A stretch of DNA of 38,761 nucleotides from Lentisphaerota bacterium (GCA_016873655.1 VGWI01000016.1:1-38761); one strand, 5' to 3'. Numbered from the stretch's first letter, positions 15,571 through 25,118 are shown. Notes: generated by a model not told the origin, from the sequence alone. Numbers and translations: made by a program.

Positions 15571-16011
15571 CCTGATCGCCGCAAGGACGTCCGCCGGTAA
15601 GGCGGCTTTCATGATGCGGTCCCGCACGGCCTGCTGCCGCATCAGGCGCGATATCTTCGCCATAGCGCCGAGGTAGGCCTCCTGCGCGTCCTTTGCCGCG
15701 GGGCCGAGCACGAGGAAGAATAACGAGCACGGCTCATCGTCTATGGCCTCGAACGCGACCGGCTTCGCCGACCGCCCGAGCACGATCACCGGCTCCTTCA
15801 CGGATTCCAGCCTGACATGCGGGACAGCAACGCCGGAACCGATCCCGGTGGACCCGAGCGCCTCGCGCTCAATCAATGCCTTCAGCAACGCGGCCGCGTC
15901 GTACGCCCCGGCCACCGGCGCGATGATTCGTTCGAGAGCTTCCTTCTTGTCGGCCGCCTTGAAGTCGAGGACTACGCACCGTTCGTTCAGCAGTTCCCCA
16001 AGCTTTTTCAT
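15556..16011 (-). CDS. PTS EIIA (fructose/nitrogen type, PtsN-like) protein
   Basis: 151 residues forming one EIIA type-2 domain. The phosphorylatable His sits in GSGVAVPHVRLESV, matching the G-I/V-A-I/V-P-H motif; ALIEREALGSTGIG before it and FFLVLGPAAKDAQEAYLGAM after it are further family marks. There is no IIB or IIC domain, so a regulatory rather than sugar-transporting role is likely, as for PtsN. The start at 16011 is chosen because GGAGG lies eight bases upstream; an ATG at 16026 overlaps that site. It is the last gene of the V-ATPase operon, 61 bases after the universal stress protein. Confidence 0.88.
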   Translation of the reverse strand: MKKLGELLNERCVVLDFKAADKKEALERIIAPVAGAYDAAALLKALIEREALGSTGIGSGVAVPHVRLESVKEPVIVLGRSAKPVAFEAIDDEPCSLFFLVLGPAAKDAQEAYLGAMAKISRLMRQQAVRDRIMKAALPADVLAAIRSAEA

Positions 16012-16072
16012 TTTCCTGTCCTCCATCGGCGCGGCATGACGGCAGGCCGCCGGCCGCCGCGCATCTTGTTTT

Positions 16073-16519
16073 CTATCTCACCACTAGGACCGGGCACTTC
16101 GCCGACTCCATCAGGCGGTCAAGGCTGCCCGGCCCCAGCCGCCGCACCTGCCCCGGCACGGCATGGGGCGAAGAAACCACGATCAGGCTTGCCTTCACGC
16201 GTTCGGCCTCGGCCAGCATCTCGTTCTCCGGAACACCGTGGCGCTGCGTGATCAGCGTTCTTATCCCCTTGTCCTTCGAGCGTTCCTCCGCGTGGTAGAG
16301 CGCCCGCCAGCCCTTTTCCTCCAGCTCCATCTCGATTTCCGTCGGGCTTTCGTCCGTAAACCGCTTCAACCGGTTGACAAGCGAGCGGTCAACCACGTTC
16401 AGGATGACCATCCGCGATCCGCACAATTCGGCAAGCTCCATGGCCGTCTCGGCAGTGGCGCGGTCGCTCTCGCCGCCGTCAACGGCCAGAAGTATCGTCA
16501 GGAACGGCGTCTTCCCCAC
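16073..16519 (-). CDS. Universal stress protein (UspA family)
   Basis: 148 residues. ILLAVDGGESDRATAETAME at the N-terminus and a C-terminal SLIVVSSPHAVPGQVRRLGP segment ending AKCPVLVVR give the Usp fold. The canonical ATP-binding signature G-x2-G-x9-G-S/T is incomplete here (GQVRRLGPGSLDRLM), so nucleotide binding is uncertain. The GTG start lies inside the end of the V-ATPase D gene (41-base overlap) with GGAGGGAG just upstream, suggesting translational coupling to the ATPase. Usp genes respond to stress and growth arrest; a role in tuning the ATPase is inferred from position only. Confidence 0.87.
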   Translation of the reverse strand: MGKTPFLTILLAVDGGESDRATAETAMELAELCGSRMVILNVVDRSLVNRLKRFTDESPTEIEMELEEKGWRALYHAEERSKDKGIRTLITQRHGVPENEMLAEAERVKASLIVVSSPHAVPGQVRRLGPGSLDRLMESAKCPVLVVR

Positions 16520-17147
16520 GGCTCCCTCCCGTCTCTTGCGTTCTGTTCTTCAGCAGTTTTCTGCGGAACAGCTCTTCCCGGTCATTCTCTTCCATAACCG
16601 ACTTTATCCACCCTATCGTATCGCGCGTGGATGGTATGAACATGTTCTCCAGCGCGTTGATCCTTTTCTGCGTCTTTTCTATCTCCGATGCAAGCCGCCA
16701 GACGGTTGCAATGACCTCAACATACCCGGCAAGCCGGGCCGCGGCGTCGCTCATACGCCGCGCCGCGATGTCCGCCGACGCCGGCACGGTCGCCGCGCCG
16801 CGGAACCCGGGGCCGGCCACATCCCCGACCGCGACCCTCGGCAGGGTCAGGCCCATGACCGCCCGCTCCTCCACGCGAAGCTGGAACTCCTCCCGGCCGC
16901 CCGAAAGCAGCGGACCGGCGGAGGCCCGGCCCATTGCGACGTAGGCCGGAACAAACGCCTCCATCGCGCCAAGCAGGCTCTCGCGCAAACCCTCCTCGGC
17001 CGGCGAGAACCTCGACGCCACGCCCATAAGCTCCATCACCAGAACGTCGCGCTTCTGGTGAAGCAGCTCGCACCCGTCCTCCGCAAAGCGCAGGTCCTTC
17101 TGCGCCTTGAACAGGTTGGCTTTGGTCGGAGCGGGCCTTCGGGCCAT
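16479..17147 (-). CDS. atpD: V-type ATPase subunit D (central stalk)
   Basis: 222 residues. The N-terminus ARRPAPTKANLFKAQKDLRF and the C-terminal helix VWRLASEIEKTQKRINALEN are the two long helices that form the coiled-coil rotor shaft inside the A3B3 head. The region between (about 90-150) is the variable globular part. The last ~25 residues (TQETGGSRGEDAVPDDTSGR) look disordered. The start follows the B stop after 3 bases. Length is normal for bacterial V-ATPase D. Confidence 0.93.
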   Translation of the reverse strand: MARRPAPTKANLFKAQKDLRFAEDGCELLHQKRDVLVMELMGVASRFSPAEEGLRESLLGAMEAFVPAYVAMGRASAGPLLSGGREEFQLRVEERAVMGLTLPRVAVGDVAGPGFRGAATVPASADIAARRMSDAAARLAGYVEVIATVWRLASEIEKTQKRINALENMFIPSTRDTIGWIKSVMEENDREELFRRKLLKNRTQETGGSRGEDAVPDDTSGR

Positions 17148-17150
17148 GGC

Positions 17151-18557
17151 TTACCTGTTCTCCTCCGCCTTCTCCCTGCGTGCGTAGCGCTCCTCAATCT
17201 GCTTCTCGCTCACGCGGTGCAGGCTCTCGCGCGGCAGCAGGCCGAGTGTGCGCCATGCAAGGTCCAGCGTCTCCTCGACCGTGCGCCGCAAGTCGCGGGG
17301 CTGTGCGATGAACTCCCTCTCGAACGCGTCGCCGAACTCCAGGTGGGCGCGGTCCGCGGCCGTCAACTCATCCGCGCCGACTATCGCCGCGAGGGATCGG
17401 ATTCCGCCCACGGCCGAGTAACTGGAATAGAGCTGGTTCGCGGTGTTCGGGTGATCCTCGCGCGTGCGTGTTCCCCCGATCGCGTCCTTCATTATGCGCG
17501 ACAGCGACGGCAGCGGGTTGATCGGCGGATAGACCCCCTTCTGATGCAGTTCGCGGTCGAGCACGATCTGCCCCTCGGTTATGTAACCGGTAAGGTCGGG
17601 GATCGGGTGCGTTATGTCGTCGTTCGGCATCGTGAGGATCGGTATCTGCGTGATGGACCCCTTCGCCCCGCGCACGCGCCCGCAGCGCTCGTAGATCTCG
17701 GCGAGGTCGGAGTAAAGGTAGCCTGGGTAGCCCTTGCGGCTCGGCACCTCGCCGCGCGCGGAGGTCATCTCGCGCAGCGACTCGCAGTAGTTCGTCATGT
17801 CCGTCAGGATAACCAGCACGTGGTACCCGTGGTCGAATGCCAGGTGCTCGGCAAGCGTCAGGGCGTAGCGCGGCGTAACGAGGCGCTCCTCGGCCGGGTC
17901 CGACGCGAGGTTTATGAACATCGTCGCGTTCTCCAGCGCGCCGGTTCTCTCCAGCTCCTCGCGGAAGAACGCTGCATCGTCGTTCTTGATGCCCATCGCC
18001 GCGAAAACCACCGCGAACGATTCGTCGGTCCCGCGTATCCTCGCCTGCCGCGCAATCTGCGCGGCGAGGTCGTTGTGCGGCAGCCCGTTCCCGGAGAAGA
18101 TCGGCAGTTTCTGCCCGCGCACGAGCGTGTTCATGCCGTCTATCACCGAAACGCCCGTCTCGATCACGTCCATCGGGTAGTCGCGCATCACCGGGTTGAT
18201 TGCGCTGCCGTAGATGCCGCGGGTCACGCCCCCGAACGGCTTCGGGCAGCCGTCGAGCGGTTCCCCGGCGCCGTTGAGGACCCGGCCGAGCAGCTCGCGC
18301 GAGACGGTGAACCGGAGCGGCTCGCCGAGAAACCGGACCTGCGTTCCGCGCAGCGAAAGCCCGGTCCCGCCCTCGAAGACCTGCACGACCGCGCGCCGGT
18401 CCGATATGTCCAGGACCGATCCGCGCCTCCTGGTTCCGTCCGCACACAGGACTTCCACCCTCTCCCCGTATGCCACGTCCGCGACGCGTTCGACAACCAG
18501 GATGGGCCCCTGGACCCTCTGAACGTCACGGTATGTTCTTCCGCCTGATGCCTGCAT
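17151..18557 (-). CDS. atpB: V-type ATPase subunit B (regulatory nucleotide-binding)
   Basis: 468 residues. Recognised by [40 protein letters not shown], the [20 protein letters not shown] segment, [20 protein letters not shown] and the [20 protein letters not shown] block, all standard for the non-catalytic B subunit. It lacks the Walker A GxxxxGKT that subunit A has, as expected. It alternates with A in the A3B3 hexamer and contributes the arginine finger. Four bases separate its start from the A stop. Confidence 0.96.
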   Translation of the reverse strand: MQASGGRTYRDVQRVQGPILVVERVADVAYGERVEVLCADGTRRRGSVLDISDRRAVVQVFEGGTGLSLRGTQVRFLGEPLRFTVSRELLGRVLNGAGEPLDGCPKPFGGVTRGIYGSAINPVMRDYPMDVIETGVSVIDGMNTLVRGQKLPIFSGNGLPHNDLAAQIARQARIRGTDESFAVVFAAMGIKNDDAAFFREELERTGALENATMFINLASDPAEERLVTPRYALTLAEHLAFDHGYHVLVILTDMTNYCESLREMTSARGEVPSRKGYPGYLYSDLAEIYERCGRVRGAKGSITQIPILTMPNDDITHPIPDLTGYITEGQIVLDRELHQKGVYPPINPLPSLSRIMKDAIGGTRTREDHPNTANQLYSSYSAVGGIRSLAAIVGADELTAADRAHLEFGDAFEREFIAQPRDLRRTVEETLDLAWRTLGLLPRESLHRVSEKQIEERYARREKAEENR

Positions 18558-18561
18558 GGTT

Positions 18562-20328
18562 CTAGTCCGCCAGTGAGTCCGACACCTGTTTCTTCAACTG
18601 CGCCAGGCGATCAGCCGCCTGGTCCGCGCCGACTTCTTCCTTCATCCTGAATATCCGCTCCACGACCGGTGCGGACATGATCTCGAACACGGGCCTGCCC
18701 GACGCCAGCGCCTTCTGCGCGCCGTCGTGGAAGGAGAGGATGACGTCCATCATCCCGAGCTGCTTCTCGATCGGGCAGTAGCTGTCAACCGCGCTGAACG
18801 CGCCCTGCTGCAGGAACGCTTCCTTGATCATGCGCGCGGTCTCGAGCACGACACGCTGCCGGTCCGGCAACGCGTCCGGGCCGATCAGCTTGACGATGTT
18901 CTGGAGACGGTCATCTTCCTTCAGCAGATCCGTGGCCCGCCGCCGAAGCTCGGACCACGGCAGTTCGGCCCGTTCCGCGTACCAGGCCGAGACATCGTAT
19001 TCGGAATACGAGGTGTTCCAGTGAATTGAAGGGAAGTGCCGCGCGCTTGCCAGGTCGCGGTCGAGCCCCCAGAAGGCGCGGACAAACCGCTTGGTATGCG
19101 TCACCACCGGCTCCGAGAAGTCACCGCCCGGGGGCGATACCGCCCCGACCATGGTCAGCGACCCTTCGCGAACCGCCCCGCCGGCCGGCTCGACCACCTC
19201 CACGCGTCCCGCGCGTTCGTAAACTTCGCCGACACGCGACGCGAGGTAGGCCGGGTAGCCTTCCTCGGCAGGCATCTGCTCGAGCCGGCCGGATATCTCG
19301 CGCAGGGCTTCCGCCCAGCGGCTGGTGGAATCGGCCATCACCGCCACGTGCAGCCCCATGTCGCGGTAGTACTCCGCCATCGTGATCCCGGTGTAGATGC
19401 TCGCCTCGCGCGCGGTGACCGGCATGTTGGAGGTGTTGGCGATCAGCAGCGTGCGCTCCATCAGCGGCCTGCCGCTGCGCGGGTCCTTCAGCGCCGGGAA
19501 CTCCTCGAGCACCTGCGTCATCTCGTTGCCGCGCTCGCCGCAGCCTATGTAGACGATGATGTCCACGTCCGACCATTTCGCGAGCTGGTGCTGCGTCACG
19601 GTCTTGCCGGTCCCGAACCCGCCCGGAATCGCCGCGGCGCCGCCGCGGGCGACGGGGAAGAAGAAGTCTATCACCCGCTGCCCGGTAAGCATCGGCACGC
19701 GCGGCGGGAGCCGGCGCGAAACCGGACGCGGACGGCGGATCGGCCAGCGCTGGATCATCGTCACTTCCCGCTCGCCGGCGGGGGTGGCTACGCGGGCGAC
19801 CGGATCGCCTGCTCTCCTGTTACCTGCTTCGGCGGCCCATACGAGTTCGCCCTCAATCCCCGGCGGGACCATGATCGCATGCTTCACGAGCGCGGTTTCC
19901 TGCACACGGCCGAGAATCGTGTTTCCGGCTACGCGCGCCCCGGGCTTCAAAGCAGGCTCGTAATCCCACGTCGAATCCGGATCGATCGCCGGCACGTTCA
20001 GGCCGCGGCCGAGAAAGACGCCGCTCTGCTCACGCAGCTTTTCAAGCGGACGCTGTATGCCGTCGTAGATTCCCTTCAGGAGGCCCGGCCCCAGCACGGC
20101 GCTCAGCGGCTCGCCGCGCGACACAACCGGTTCGCCCGGCTTCAGGCCGATGGTGTCTTCGTAGACCTGGATCGTGGCGACGTCGTGTTCAAGGGTGATG
20201 ATCTCGCCGGTCAGTTTCTCGTTTCCGACCTCGACCTGGTCGCCCAGGCATGCCCGGCCCATCCCGGACGCCGTTACAACCGGCCCGTTCACGCGCGTGA
20301 CGACGGCAATGTCTTCTTGCAGACTCAT
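18562..20328 (-). CDS. atpA: V-type ATPase catalytic subunit A
   Basis: 588 residues. The P-loop GGFGTGKT spans 236-243 (more often GPFGSGKT), followed by [19 protein letters not shown] with the catalytic Glu. The insert typical of subunit A (about 120-190, the non-homologous region) is present. [20 protein letters not shown] and [20 protein letters not shown] are further marks. It hydrolyses or makes ATP in the A3B3 head. ATGA overlap with the upstream E gene. Confidence 0.97.
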   Translation of the reverse strand: MSLQEDIAVVTRVNGPVVTASGMGRACLGDQVEVGNEKLTGEIITLEHDVATIQVYEDTIGLKPGEPVVSRGEPLSAVLGPGLLKGIYDGIQRPLEKLREQSGVFLGRGLNVPAIDPDSTWDYEPALKPGARVAGNTILGRVQETALVKHAIMVPPGIEGELVWAAEAGNRRAGDPVARVATPAGEREVTMIQRWPIRRPRPVSRRLPPRVPMLTGQRVIDFFFPVARGGAAAIPGGFGTGKTVTQHQLAKWSDVDIIVYIGCGERGNEMTQVLEEFPALKDPRSGRPLMERTLLIANTSNMPVTAREASIYTGITMAEYYRDMGLHVAVMADSTSRWAEALREISGRLEQMPAEEGYPAYLASRVGEVYERAGRVEVVEPAGGAVREGSLTMVGAVSPPGGDFSEPVVTHTKRFVRAFWGLDRDLASARHFPSIHWNTSYSEYDVSAWYAERAELPWSELRRRATDLLKEDDRLQNIVKLIGPDALPDRQRVVLETARMIKEAFLQQGAFSAVDSYCPIEKQLGMMDVILSFHDGAQKALASGRPVFEIMSAPVVERIFRMKEEVGADQAADRLAQLKKQVSDSLAD

Positions 20329-20948
20329 TCCTTCTTCTCCAGCAGGCCCAAACTTTCCGCCGCGCGCGACCTCAACGCATCCTTCCGGCGCTCCAGTCTT
20401 GCCTTGAACGTGTTATCGAAAATCACCCGGCCCGCCTCGTCGCTCACCTGCACGCCGCCGGCGGACGCGGCAAGCGGCGCATCCTCCACCGATACGGCAA
20501 TGCCGTCGAGCTCGCCCGGGAATCCAGTCCTGCGCACGAACTCCAGATCATTGGCCGCAAAACGCAGGCGGACGGCGCGGGCGCCGACTGTCGCGGCGCC
20601 TTCCCCGGCAAGCGCAATGAGCAGGGCTTTCCGCTCATCATCACTTCCGTGTTCACGCAGGCGGCGCAGCGCCTCCGCGAACAGGCTATCCACCACGCTT
20701 TCCTGTTCCGCCATCACCGCGCGCCGCTCACGCAGCGCCAACTCCGCCAGCGCCGAACGCCGGCGGTTTTCGACCGCCGCGGCCGCGGCGGATTCTGCCG
20801 CCTGCTTGCGGCTCTCCGCGAGATCGCCCGCAGCGCGGAAGTCGTGTTCGGCCGCGCGATGGGCGCGCGAGAGCCGTGCGTCCGCCTCGGCGCGCGCCTT
20901 TGCCACCACCCTGTCGGCCAGGTCCTGAATGTTTCCCTCGATAGCCAT
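20325..20948 (-). CDS. atpE: V-type ATPase subunit E (peripheral stalk)
   Basis: 207 residues, Ala/Arg/Glu-rich: a long N-terminal amphipathic coiled coil (1-100) followed by a small globular C-terminal domain (about 105-195). Sequence conservation in this subunit is low; identity rests on this shape plus its exact position between F and A. It pairs with the G/H-like subunit to hold the head against subunit I. It overlaps the A start by four bases and starts five bases after the F stop. Confidence 0.85.
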   Translation of the reverse strand: MAIEGNIQDLADRVVAKARAEADARLSRAHRAAEHDFRAAGDLAESRKQAAESAAAAAVENRRRSALAELALRERRAVMAEQESVVDSLFAEALRRLREHGSDDERKALLIALAGEGAATVGARAVRLRFAANDLEFVRRTGFPGELDGIAVSVEDAPLAASAGGVQVSDEAGRVIFDNTFKARLERRKDALRSRAAESLGLLEKKE

Positions 20949-20953
20949 CTGTT

Positions 20954-21259
20954 TTACAGCCTTATTCCCAGCGTCTTCTGCAGGTGCGCGCGTATTTCAT
21001 CCGCGCAGCCGCGCCGGTCCGTGCGGTCCGGAACCGGCAGCACGACGGGCAGGTCGCGGCGTTGAACGTATTTCCGGAATGCCGGGCCGAGCAGCGCGGC
21101 GTGCGAACCGCCGACGAGGATCACCCCGACCTCCGCCTCGTCAAGATATGCGCGGATGGCCGCGTCGGTTTCGTCCGCCCCTTCGGGCGTACGGCCGGCC
21201 GCGCCGAGCATCCGGAACATCTCGACGAGGAGGTGCTCTCCGACAACCCGGACCTTCAT
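20954..21259 (-). CDS. atpF: V-type ATPase subunit F (central stalk)
   Basis: 101 residues: MKVRVVGEHLLVEMFRMLG, then EVGVILVGGSHAALLGPAFR and VVLPVPDRTDRRGCADEIRA, the Rossmann-like fold of subunit F that binds D in the rotor. Size matches the family. It starts only four bases after the K stop, with E close behind. Confidence 0.9.
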   Translation of the reverse strand: MKVRVVGEHLLVEMFRMLGAAGRTPEGADETDAAIRAYLDEAEVGVILVGGSHAALLGPAFRKYVQRRDLPVVLPVPDRTDRRGCADEIRAHLQKTLGIRL

Positions 21260-21263
21260 TGCG

Positions 21264-21632
21264 CTATACCTTTGCGAGTATGATGATCGAGATGAGCAGC
21301 CCGTATATCGCGATGCCTTCCGCGAGCGCCACGTAGATCAGCGACTTGCCCATCAGCTCCGGCTTCTCGGCCACCGCGCCCATCGCGGCCGAACCGACGC
21401 TGCTGACGGCCATGCCGGCCGCGATGGAGCCGATTCCGGTCGCAAGCGCGGCCGCGACAAACGCCCATGCCTGCGCGGATGGCGGCGCCGCGACAGCCGC
21501 GGCTGCGGCCGGGTGGCCATCCCCCGCTTCCTGCGCCACGGCGTGGTGCGCGCCAAGCGTCAGCCCAGCGACAAGGAGAACGACCCCGATAACGATGTTC
21601 ATCTTGACCAGCCTCTTCACCATCACGTTCAT
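21264..21632 (-). CDS. atpK: V-type ATPase membrane ring subunit K (c)
   Basis: 122 residues: an N-terminal hydrophobic helix (about 10-30) that may act as a signal or extra segment, an Ala-rich linker, then the two-helix hairpin. Helix 2 contains VALAEGIAIYGLLI with the ion-carrying Glu105. Around the site the Gln of Na+-binding rings is not seen (helix 1 reads ATGIGSIAAGMAVSS) and Glu is followed by Gly, so H+ rather than Na+ coupling is favoured; this is inference from alignment by eye. The gene is only half the size of the four-helix K of Enterococcus, i.e. a single hairpin. Confidence 0.88.
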   Translation of the reverse strand: MNVMVKRLVKMNIVIGVVLLVAGLTLGAHHAVAQEAGDGHPAAAAAVAAPPSAQAWAFVAAALATGIGSIAAGMAVSSVGSAAMGAVAEKPELMGKSLIYVALAEGIAIYGLLISIIILAKV

Positions 21633-21681
21633 TCTCTAACCCTCCCCGCTCTGCGGCCGCACCCGCGCGGCCCTGTTGTTT

Positions 21682-23664
21682 CTACTCGCCCGCCACCGCA
21701 AGCGGGGCATACGGCACACCGCCGCCGCGGAAGAACTTGGAAAAGAACTCGTAGTACTCGAGCCTAAGGCACTGGATGGTAACGATCATTCCTTCAAGCA
21801 GCACGATGAACAGGTGCTCGAACGGCAGGCTCAGCCAGTTCACCACCGGCGCGCCGCTGGTCATGTCGCTGATCGTGAACACGGCCATGGTGAGCGCGGC
21901 GTGGGCAAGCCCGAAAGCCGCCACGCGCAGGAAGCTGATCGAGTTGCTGAAAAGGTTCATCAGCACCTCGATGGGCTCGAACAGGATGGCGGCCAGCTCC
22001 TCATCGTGCCCGTGTCCGCCCGGCCGCTGTCTGCCGCGCCGCTTCCGCGCCGCCTGCATAAGGGCCTGGCCCGGCCCGATGACGGCCAGCGGAATCGCCA
22101 GCAGCGCAACGGCCGCGCGCGTTGAGACGGGCAAGGGCCTGCCGGCCATCGAGGCGGCAAAGAGATAGAGCAGCGCCCAGTAGAACACGAGACTGCATAC
22201 GCTCCACTGCCCCGCGAGCGCGTGCCGGAAATCCCGGCGGCGGAAGGACTGCACGATGCCCATGATTATCCCGGCGGACATCACCGTCGCCCCGAGCACA
22301 AGGGCGGAAAGCAGGAAAACCGTCAGGTTCTCGCCGTGGCTGGGGCGCATCCAGAGCGCGGGCAGTACGCTGTCCCTCTCAATGCCGAAGACCGATCCGA
22401 AGAGGAAGCCGAAAAAGATGCCGCTGCCGCCGGCAGCCATGAGTATGCGGCCGAGGTCACGCATGGGCTCAAGCGCTTTCGCGCGCAGGCGCGCGATGCC
22501 GAACCCGATCGCGGCCAGCATGGCCCCGTGCCCGACGTCGCCGAACATCATTCCGAACATCGTCAGAAACGAGACCGCAACAAGAGGGGTGGGATCCATG
22601 TCCTCGTAGCCGGGCAGCCCGTACGTCCTGACGAACATCTCGAACGGCTTGAAGAAACGCGGGTTGCGAAGCATGGTGGGAACCTGCGGCCCTTCGCCCG
22701 CGTGCGCCGGCGCGGCTTCGGCCACGTAGGTTCCGGACGCGGAAACCGCGAGAGCCGTGCGAAGTCGCGGCCAGCACGATTCCGGCACGTAGCCGGAAAT
22801 GAGAACCGCCGGGCCGCGGCGGCCGAACCCGGCCGCGGAACGTACGAGCAGCGATTCGACGCGAAGCAGGTTCCGCCATCCCAGCAGGGACTCGGCCAAC
22901 CCGGGCCGCTCCTTCTCGAACCCGGCCGCGAGCTCGGCCAGCCTGTCGCGCAGCTCCCATATCTCCATTTCCACAAGATCGAGCGCTTCGTCGAAAGAGC
23001 GACGGAACCTCTCCGGGATCGGCCGGTGCCTGAAACCGGCGTCCGCAAGCCAGCTCTTCCATGTCTCCGCGCGTTCGGCGTCGGCCACGATCAGCACCGA
23101 TTGCTCGTCGCCCCGGCGCGGACGTTGGATCATCGAGTGCGGTTCCTTCTCCGCCCGGGCAGACAGCCGCGCAAGGCCGGCCCTGGTCACCGCCCCGTGC
23201 GCGGTGAAGAAGTGTTTCATTTCGAGGTCCGCGAACGACAGCCCTTCGGCGTGGAGCAGGTTCATCTCCTCGGATATGTCATCCAGCCGCGCGATCTCGG
23301 CATTGATCTTCTCGACCTCCGCGAAATGCGCGTCGAGCCGCCGGACCACGCCGCCAATCGCCTTTTCGGCCTCGGAAATCACTTCACCGGCCGGACGGTC
23401 CGCCGGCAGCGCGGCACCGGCATCGAACGGCCCCTCCGCTGGACCGATGCGCTGCAACGCCGCGTCTATGCGCCCGAGCAGTCGCGAGGCGGCGCCCAGC
23501 ACGTCTTCCGGCGCCGCCTCCGCGTCGAAACCCGGAACAAGCGGGAACTCGTTCTGGTTCACGAGATGCATGCTGCCTTCGCCGGCAAGCAGGCGCGCCA
23601 CACGCCCGGCGGCGTCTTCAAGCGTCAGGATGTCCAGCCGCAGCATGCGCTCCGTCCGCATCAT
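21682..23664 (-). CDS. atpI: V-type ATPase subunit I (membrane stator, a-subunit)
   Basis: 660 residues. A soluble N-terminal half (1 to about 350) with long coiled coils (AEVEKINAEIARLDDISEEM) links the peripheral stalks. The C-terminal half has about seven membrane helices, beginning with VSFLTMFGMMFGDVGHGAML and including the FSNSISFLRVAAFGLAHAAL helix, which carries the conserved Arg facing the ring Glu. It forms the ion half-channels. Starts in an ATGA overlap with the C gene and ends 49 bases before K. Confidence 0.94.
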   Translation of the reverse strand: MMRTERMLRLDILTLEDAAGRVARLLAGEGSMHLVNQNEFPLVPGFDAEAAPEDVLGAASRLLGRIDAALQRIGPAEGPFDAGAALPADRPAGEVISEAEKAIGGVVRRLDAHFAEVEKINAEIARLDDISEEMNLLHAEGLSFADLEMKHFFTAHGAVTRAGLARLSARAEKEPHSMIQRPRRGDEQSVLIVADAERAETWKSWLADAGFRHRPIPERFRRSFDEALDLVEMEIWELRDRLAELAAGFEKERPGLAESLLGWRNLLRVESLLVRSAAGFGRRGPAVLISGYVPESCWPRLRTALAVSASGTYVAEAAPAHAGEGPQVPTMLRNPRFFKPFEMFVRTYGLPGYEDMDPTPLVAVSFLTMFGMMFGDVGHGAMLAAIGFGIARLRAKALEPMRDLGRILMAAGGSGIFFGFLFGSVFGIERDSVLPALWMRPSHGENLTVFLLSALVLGATVMSAGIIMGIVQSFRRRDFRHALAGQWSVCSLVFYWALLYLFAASMAGRPLPVSTRAAVALLAIPLAVIGPGQALMQAARKRRGRQRPGGHGHDEELAAILFEPIEVLMNLFSNSISFLRVAAFGLAHAALTMAVFTISDMTSGAPVVNWLSLPFEHLFIVLLEGMIVTIQCLRLEYYEFFSKFFRGGGVPYAPLAVAGE

Positions 23665-24674
23665 GGCGTCACCACCAGTCTTGCGGTCTCATCCCGCGCA
23701 AGGCCGAGTTCCTTGCACTCGACCAGTGCCGACAGGGCCTCGGTTTCGAAGAAACGGACGAGAAGGAACCCGAACAGGAAGTTGTCGTCGAAACGGATCC
23801 CGGACTGCGCCTTGCCGGCCGCGCGCGCCATCCAGCGGTCAGCGGCCCGCTCCGCCTCGGGAAAGTCGGTCACGTCCCTGCCAAGCGGAGACGGACCAGC
23901 GCCTGTATGCACTCTATCCGCAAGCCTGCGGAAGAGGGCCACGGCATCGGGCGCGGCATCTTCCGCGATCCGCTGGCCAAGAGGCGCTGTCCAGTCGTCG
24001 ACGGCGTGGATGTGTTCGCCCCGCACAACCATCATCGCGGCGGCGCGCGCCAGCCTCAGGGAGATAAACTCGTGGAGGACGAATGACCTGTCATCTTCGC
24101 CTGAATCGGCCGCGCAGCGGCGCGCGGCAGCGAGCCACCACATGAGAAAACCGCGTTCGACTTCGCAAGCGAACCGGGCGATATCGAGCGACTCGCGGTA
24201 GACTTCCAGGCCGCGCCGGCAGGCCGGATCGAAGACGCTCCCGCGCAGCGCGCGGACAAGCGCGGCGAAGTTGCCGGCGGCGGCGATCTCGCCGCCCTTC
24301 AGCAGTCCGATGCGGCCGGTGTTGTACGGCAGAACGCCTGTTCCTTCATGTCCGCCGTGCAGCCTGTACATGGCGGCCTCGAGATTTATGAGATCGTACC
24401 AGCCCGCGAACCCGCGGGCGGCCAGCAGGCGGTCGCCGTGTGTGAACCGAGCCAGACTCGCCGCCGTGTCGATGAATCCCTGCCGCAGCGTGCGCTGGAC
24501 TTTGCCGGCCTCGGAAACGCCGTGCGGCAGTGTGCCGTCGGCGGACAGGATGCCGACAACGCCGGTTACAGTGGGCGCATCAAGCAGTTCGCGCCACCGG
24601 GCGGGCGTGATCCGCTGCGCGCGCAGAGCGCAGGCGCGCACGCAGGCGGCCGTGTGCGTAACTATTCCCGTCAT
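23661..24674 (-). CDS. atpC: V-type ATPase subunit C (d-type socket)
   Basis: 337 residues. The funnel-shaped C/d subunit joins the central stalk to the K ring. Marks include the early FAGWYDLINLEAAMYRLHGG, LPYNTGRIGLLKGGEIAAAG, and a helical C-terminal half with FDDNFLFGFLLVRFFETEAL. The family is weakly conserved, so assignment leans partly on gene order. ATG 24674 overlaps the stop of the G/H gene (ATGA). An upstream in-frame extension runs through the G/H gene and is not used. Confidence 0.82.
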   Translation of the reverse strand: MTGIVTHTAACVRACALRAQRITPARWRELLDAPTVTGVVGILSADGTLPHGVSEAGKVQRTLRQGFIDTAASLARFTHGDRLLAARGFAGWYDLINLEAAMYRLHGGHEGTGVLPYNTGRIGLLKGGEIAAAGNFAALVRALRGSVFDPACRRGLEVYRESLDIARFACEVERGFLMWWLAAARRCAADSGEDDRSFVLHEFISLRLARAAAMMVVRGEHIHAVDDWTAPLGQRIAEDAAPDAVALFRRLADRVHTGAGPSPLGRDVTDFPEAERAADRWMARAAGKAQSGIRFDDNFLFGFLLVRFFETEALSALVECKELGLARDETARLVVTP

Positions 24675-24982
24675 GGTTCGATTATCCCGAGCGCCATGTC
24701 CCGCGCCGCCTGTTCCCGGCGCTCGCCGGCAAGCGACCTGATCCTTGAACGGGCTTCTTCTATCCTTTTGCACGATGCCGCCTCGAGTTCGCGCAGCTCG
24801 GCGTCCAGTTCCGCTTCGAACCTCGGCCTGAACGCGGCTACCTCGCGTTCGGTCATGGACTGCAGGTGCTCAATGTCGTGTTCCGAGTCCTGCCGGATCC
24901 GCCTGGCCTGGCCGTCGGCTTCCGATAGAATGCGCGCGGATTCCTTCTCCGCCGCGATGAGCCTTGATATTTCGATGCCCAT
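24671..24982 (-). CDS. V-type ATPase subunit G/H-like (peripheral stalk coiled coil)
   Basis: 103 residues, nearly all helical and highly charged (EKESARILSEADGQARRIRQ, later ELREL repeats), the right size and position for the G/H partner of subunit E. It is the first ATPase gene of the operon. Sequence alone does not separate it from other short coiled coils; the location does. It begins seven bases after the stop of the 42-residue membrane peptide. Confidence 0.75.
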   Translation of the reverse strand: MGIEISRLIAAEKESARILSEADGQARRIRQDSEHDIEHLQSMTEREVAAFRPRFEAELDAELRELEAASCKRIEEARSRIRSLAGERREQAARDMALGIIEP

Positions 24983-24989
24983 GACGTGA

Positions 24990-25118
24990 CTAGTCCTTCG
25001 GCTTCCGTTTGCTCCCCGCCCGCTTGATCTCCCGGGCTGCGACCCAGACCACCAGGCCGATCAACGCCAGGCGCACGATCACAACCAGAACAACCGCGAC
25101 CTGCTCGAACCCCTCCAT
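24990..25118 (-). CDS. 42-residue single-pass membrane peptide at head of V-ATPase genes
   Basis: MEGFEQVAVVLVVIVRLALI, then GLVVWVAAREIKRAGSKRKP-KD: one hydrophobic helix (residues 7-27) with an Arg in its middle, followed by a positively charged tail, predicting an N-out/C-in insertion. It fills the space between the HTH-EIIA gene (39 bases) and the G/H gene (7 bases) on the same strand, so it is almost certainly co-transcribed. GGAG occurs about ten bases upstream of the ATG. Similarity to known assembly factors is not recognised. It may be an assembly or regulatory microprotein; that is speculation. Confidence 0.55.
   Translation of the reverse strand: MEGFEQVAVVLVVIVRLALIGLVVWVAAREIKRAGSKRKPKD

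Noticed and set aside
16374-18548. 724-codon plus-strand open frame across V-ATPase D/B genes
   Set aside because: It is antisense to two unmistakable V-ATPase genes; long antisense frames are expected in GC-rich DNA with G/C in codon third positions, and the translation shows no family motif.
19036-20928. 630-codon plus-strand open frame opposite V-ATPase A/E
   Set aside because: Antisense shadow of subunits A and E; Arg/Pro/His-rich without start signals.
22222-24201. 659-codon plus-strand open frame opposite subunits I and C
   Set aside because: Antisense shadow; composition typical of reverse-frame translation.
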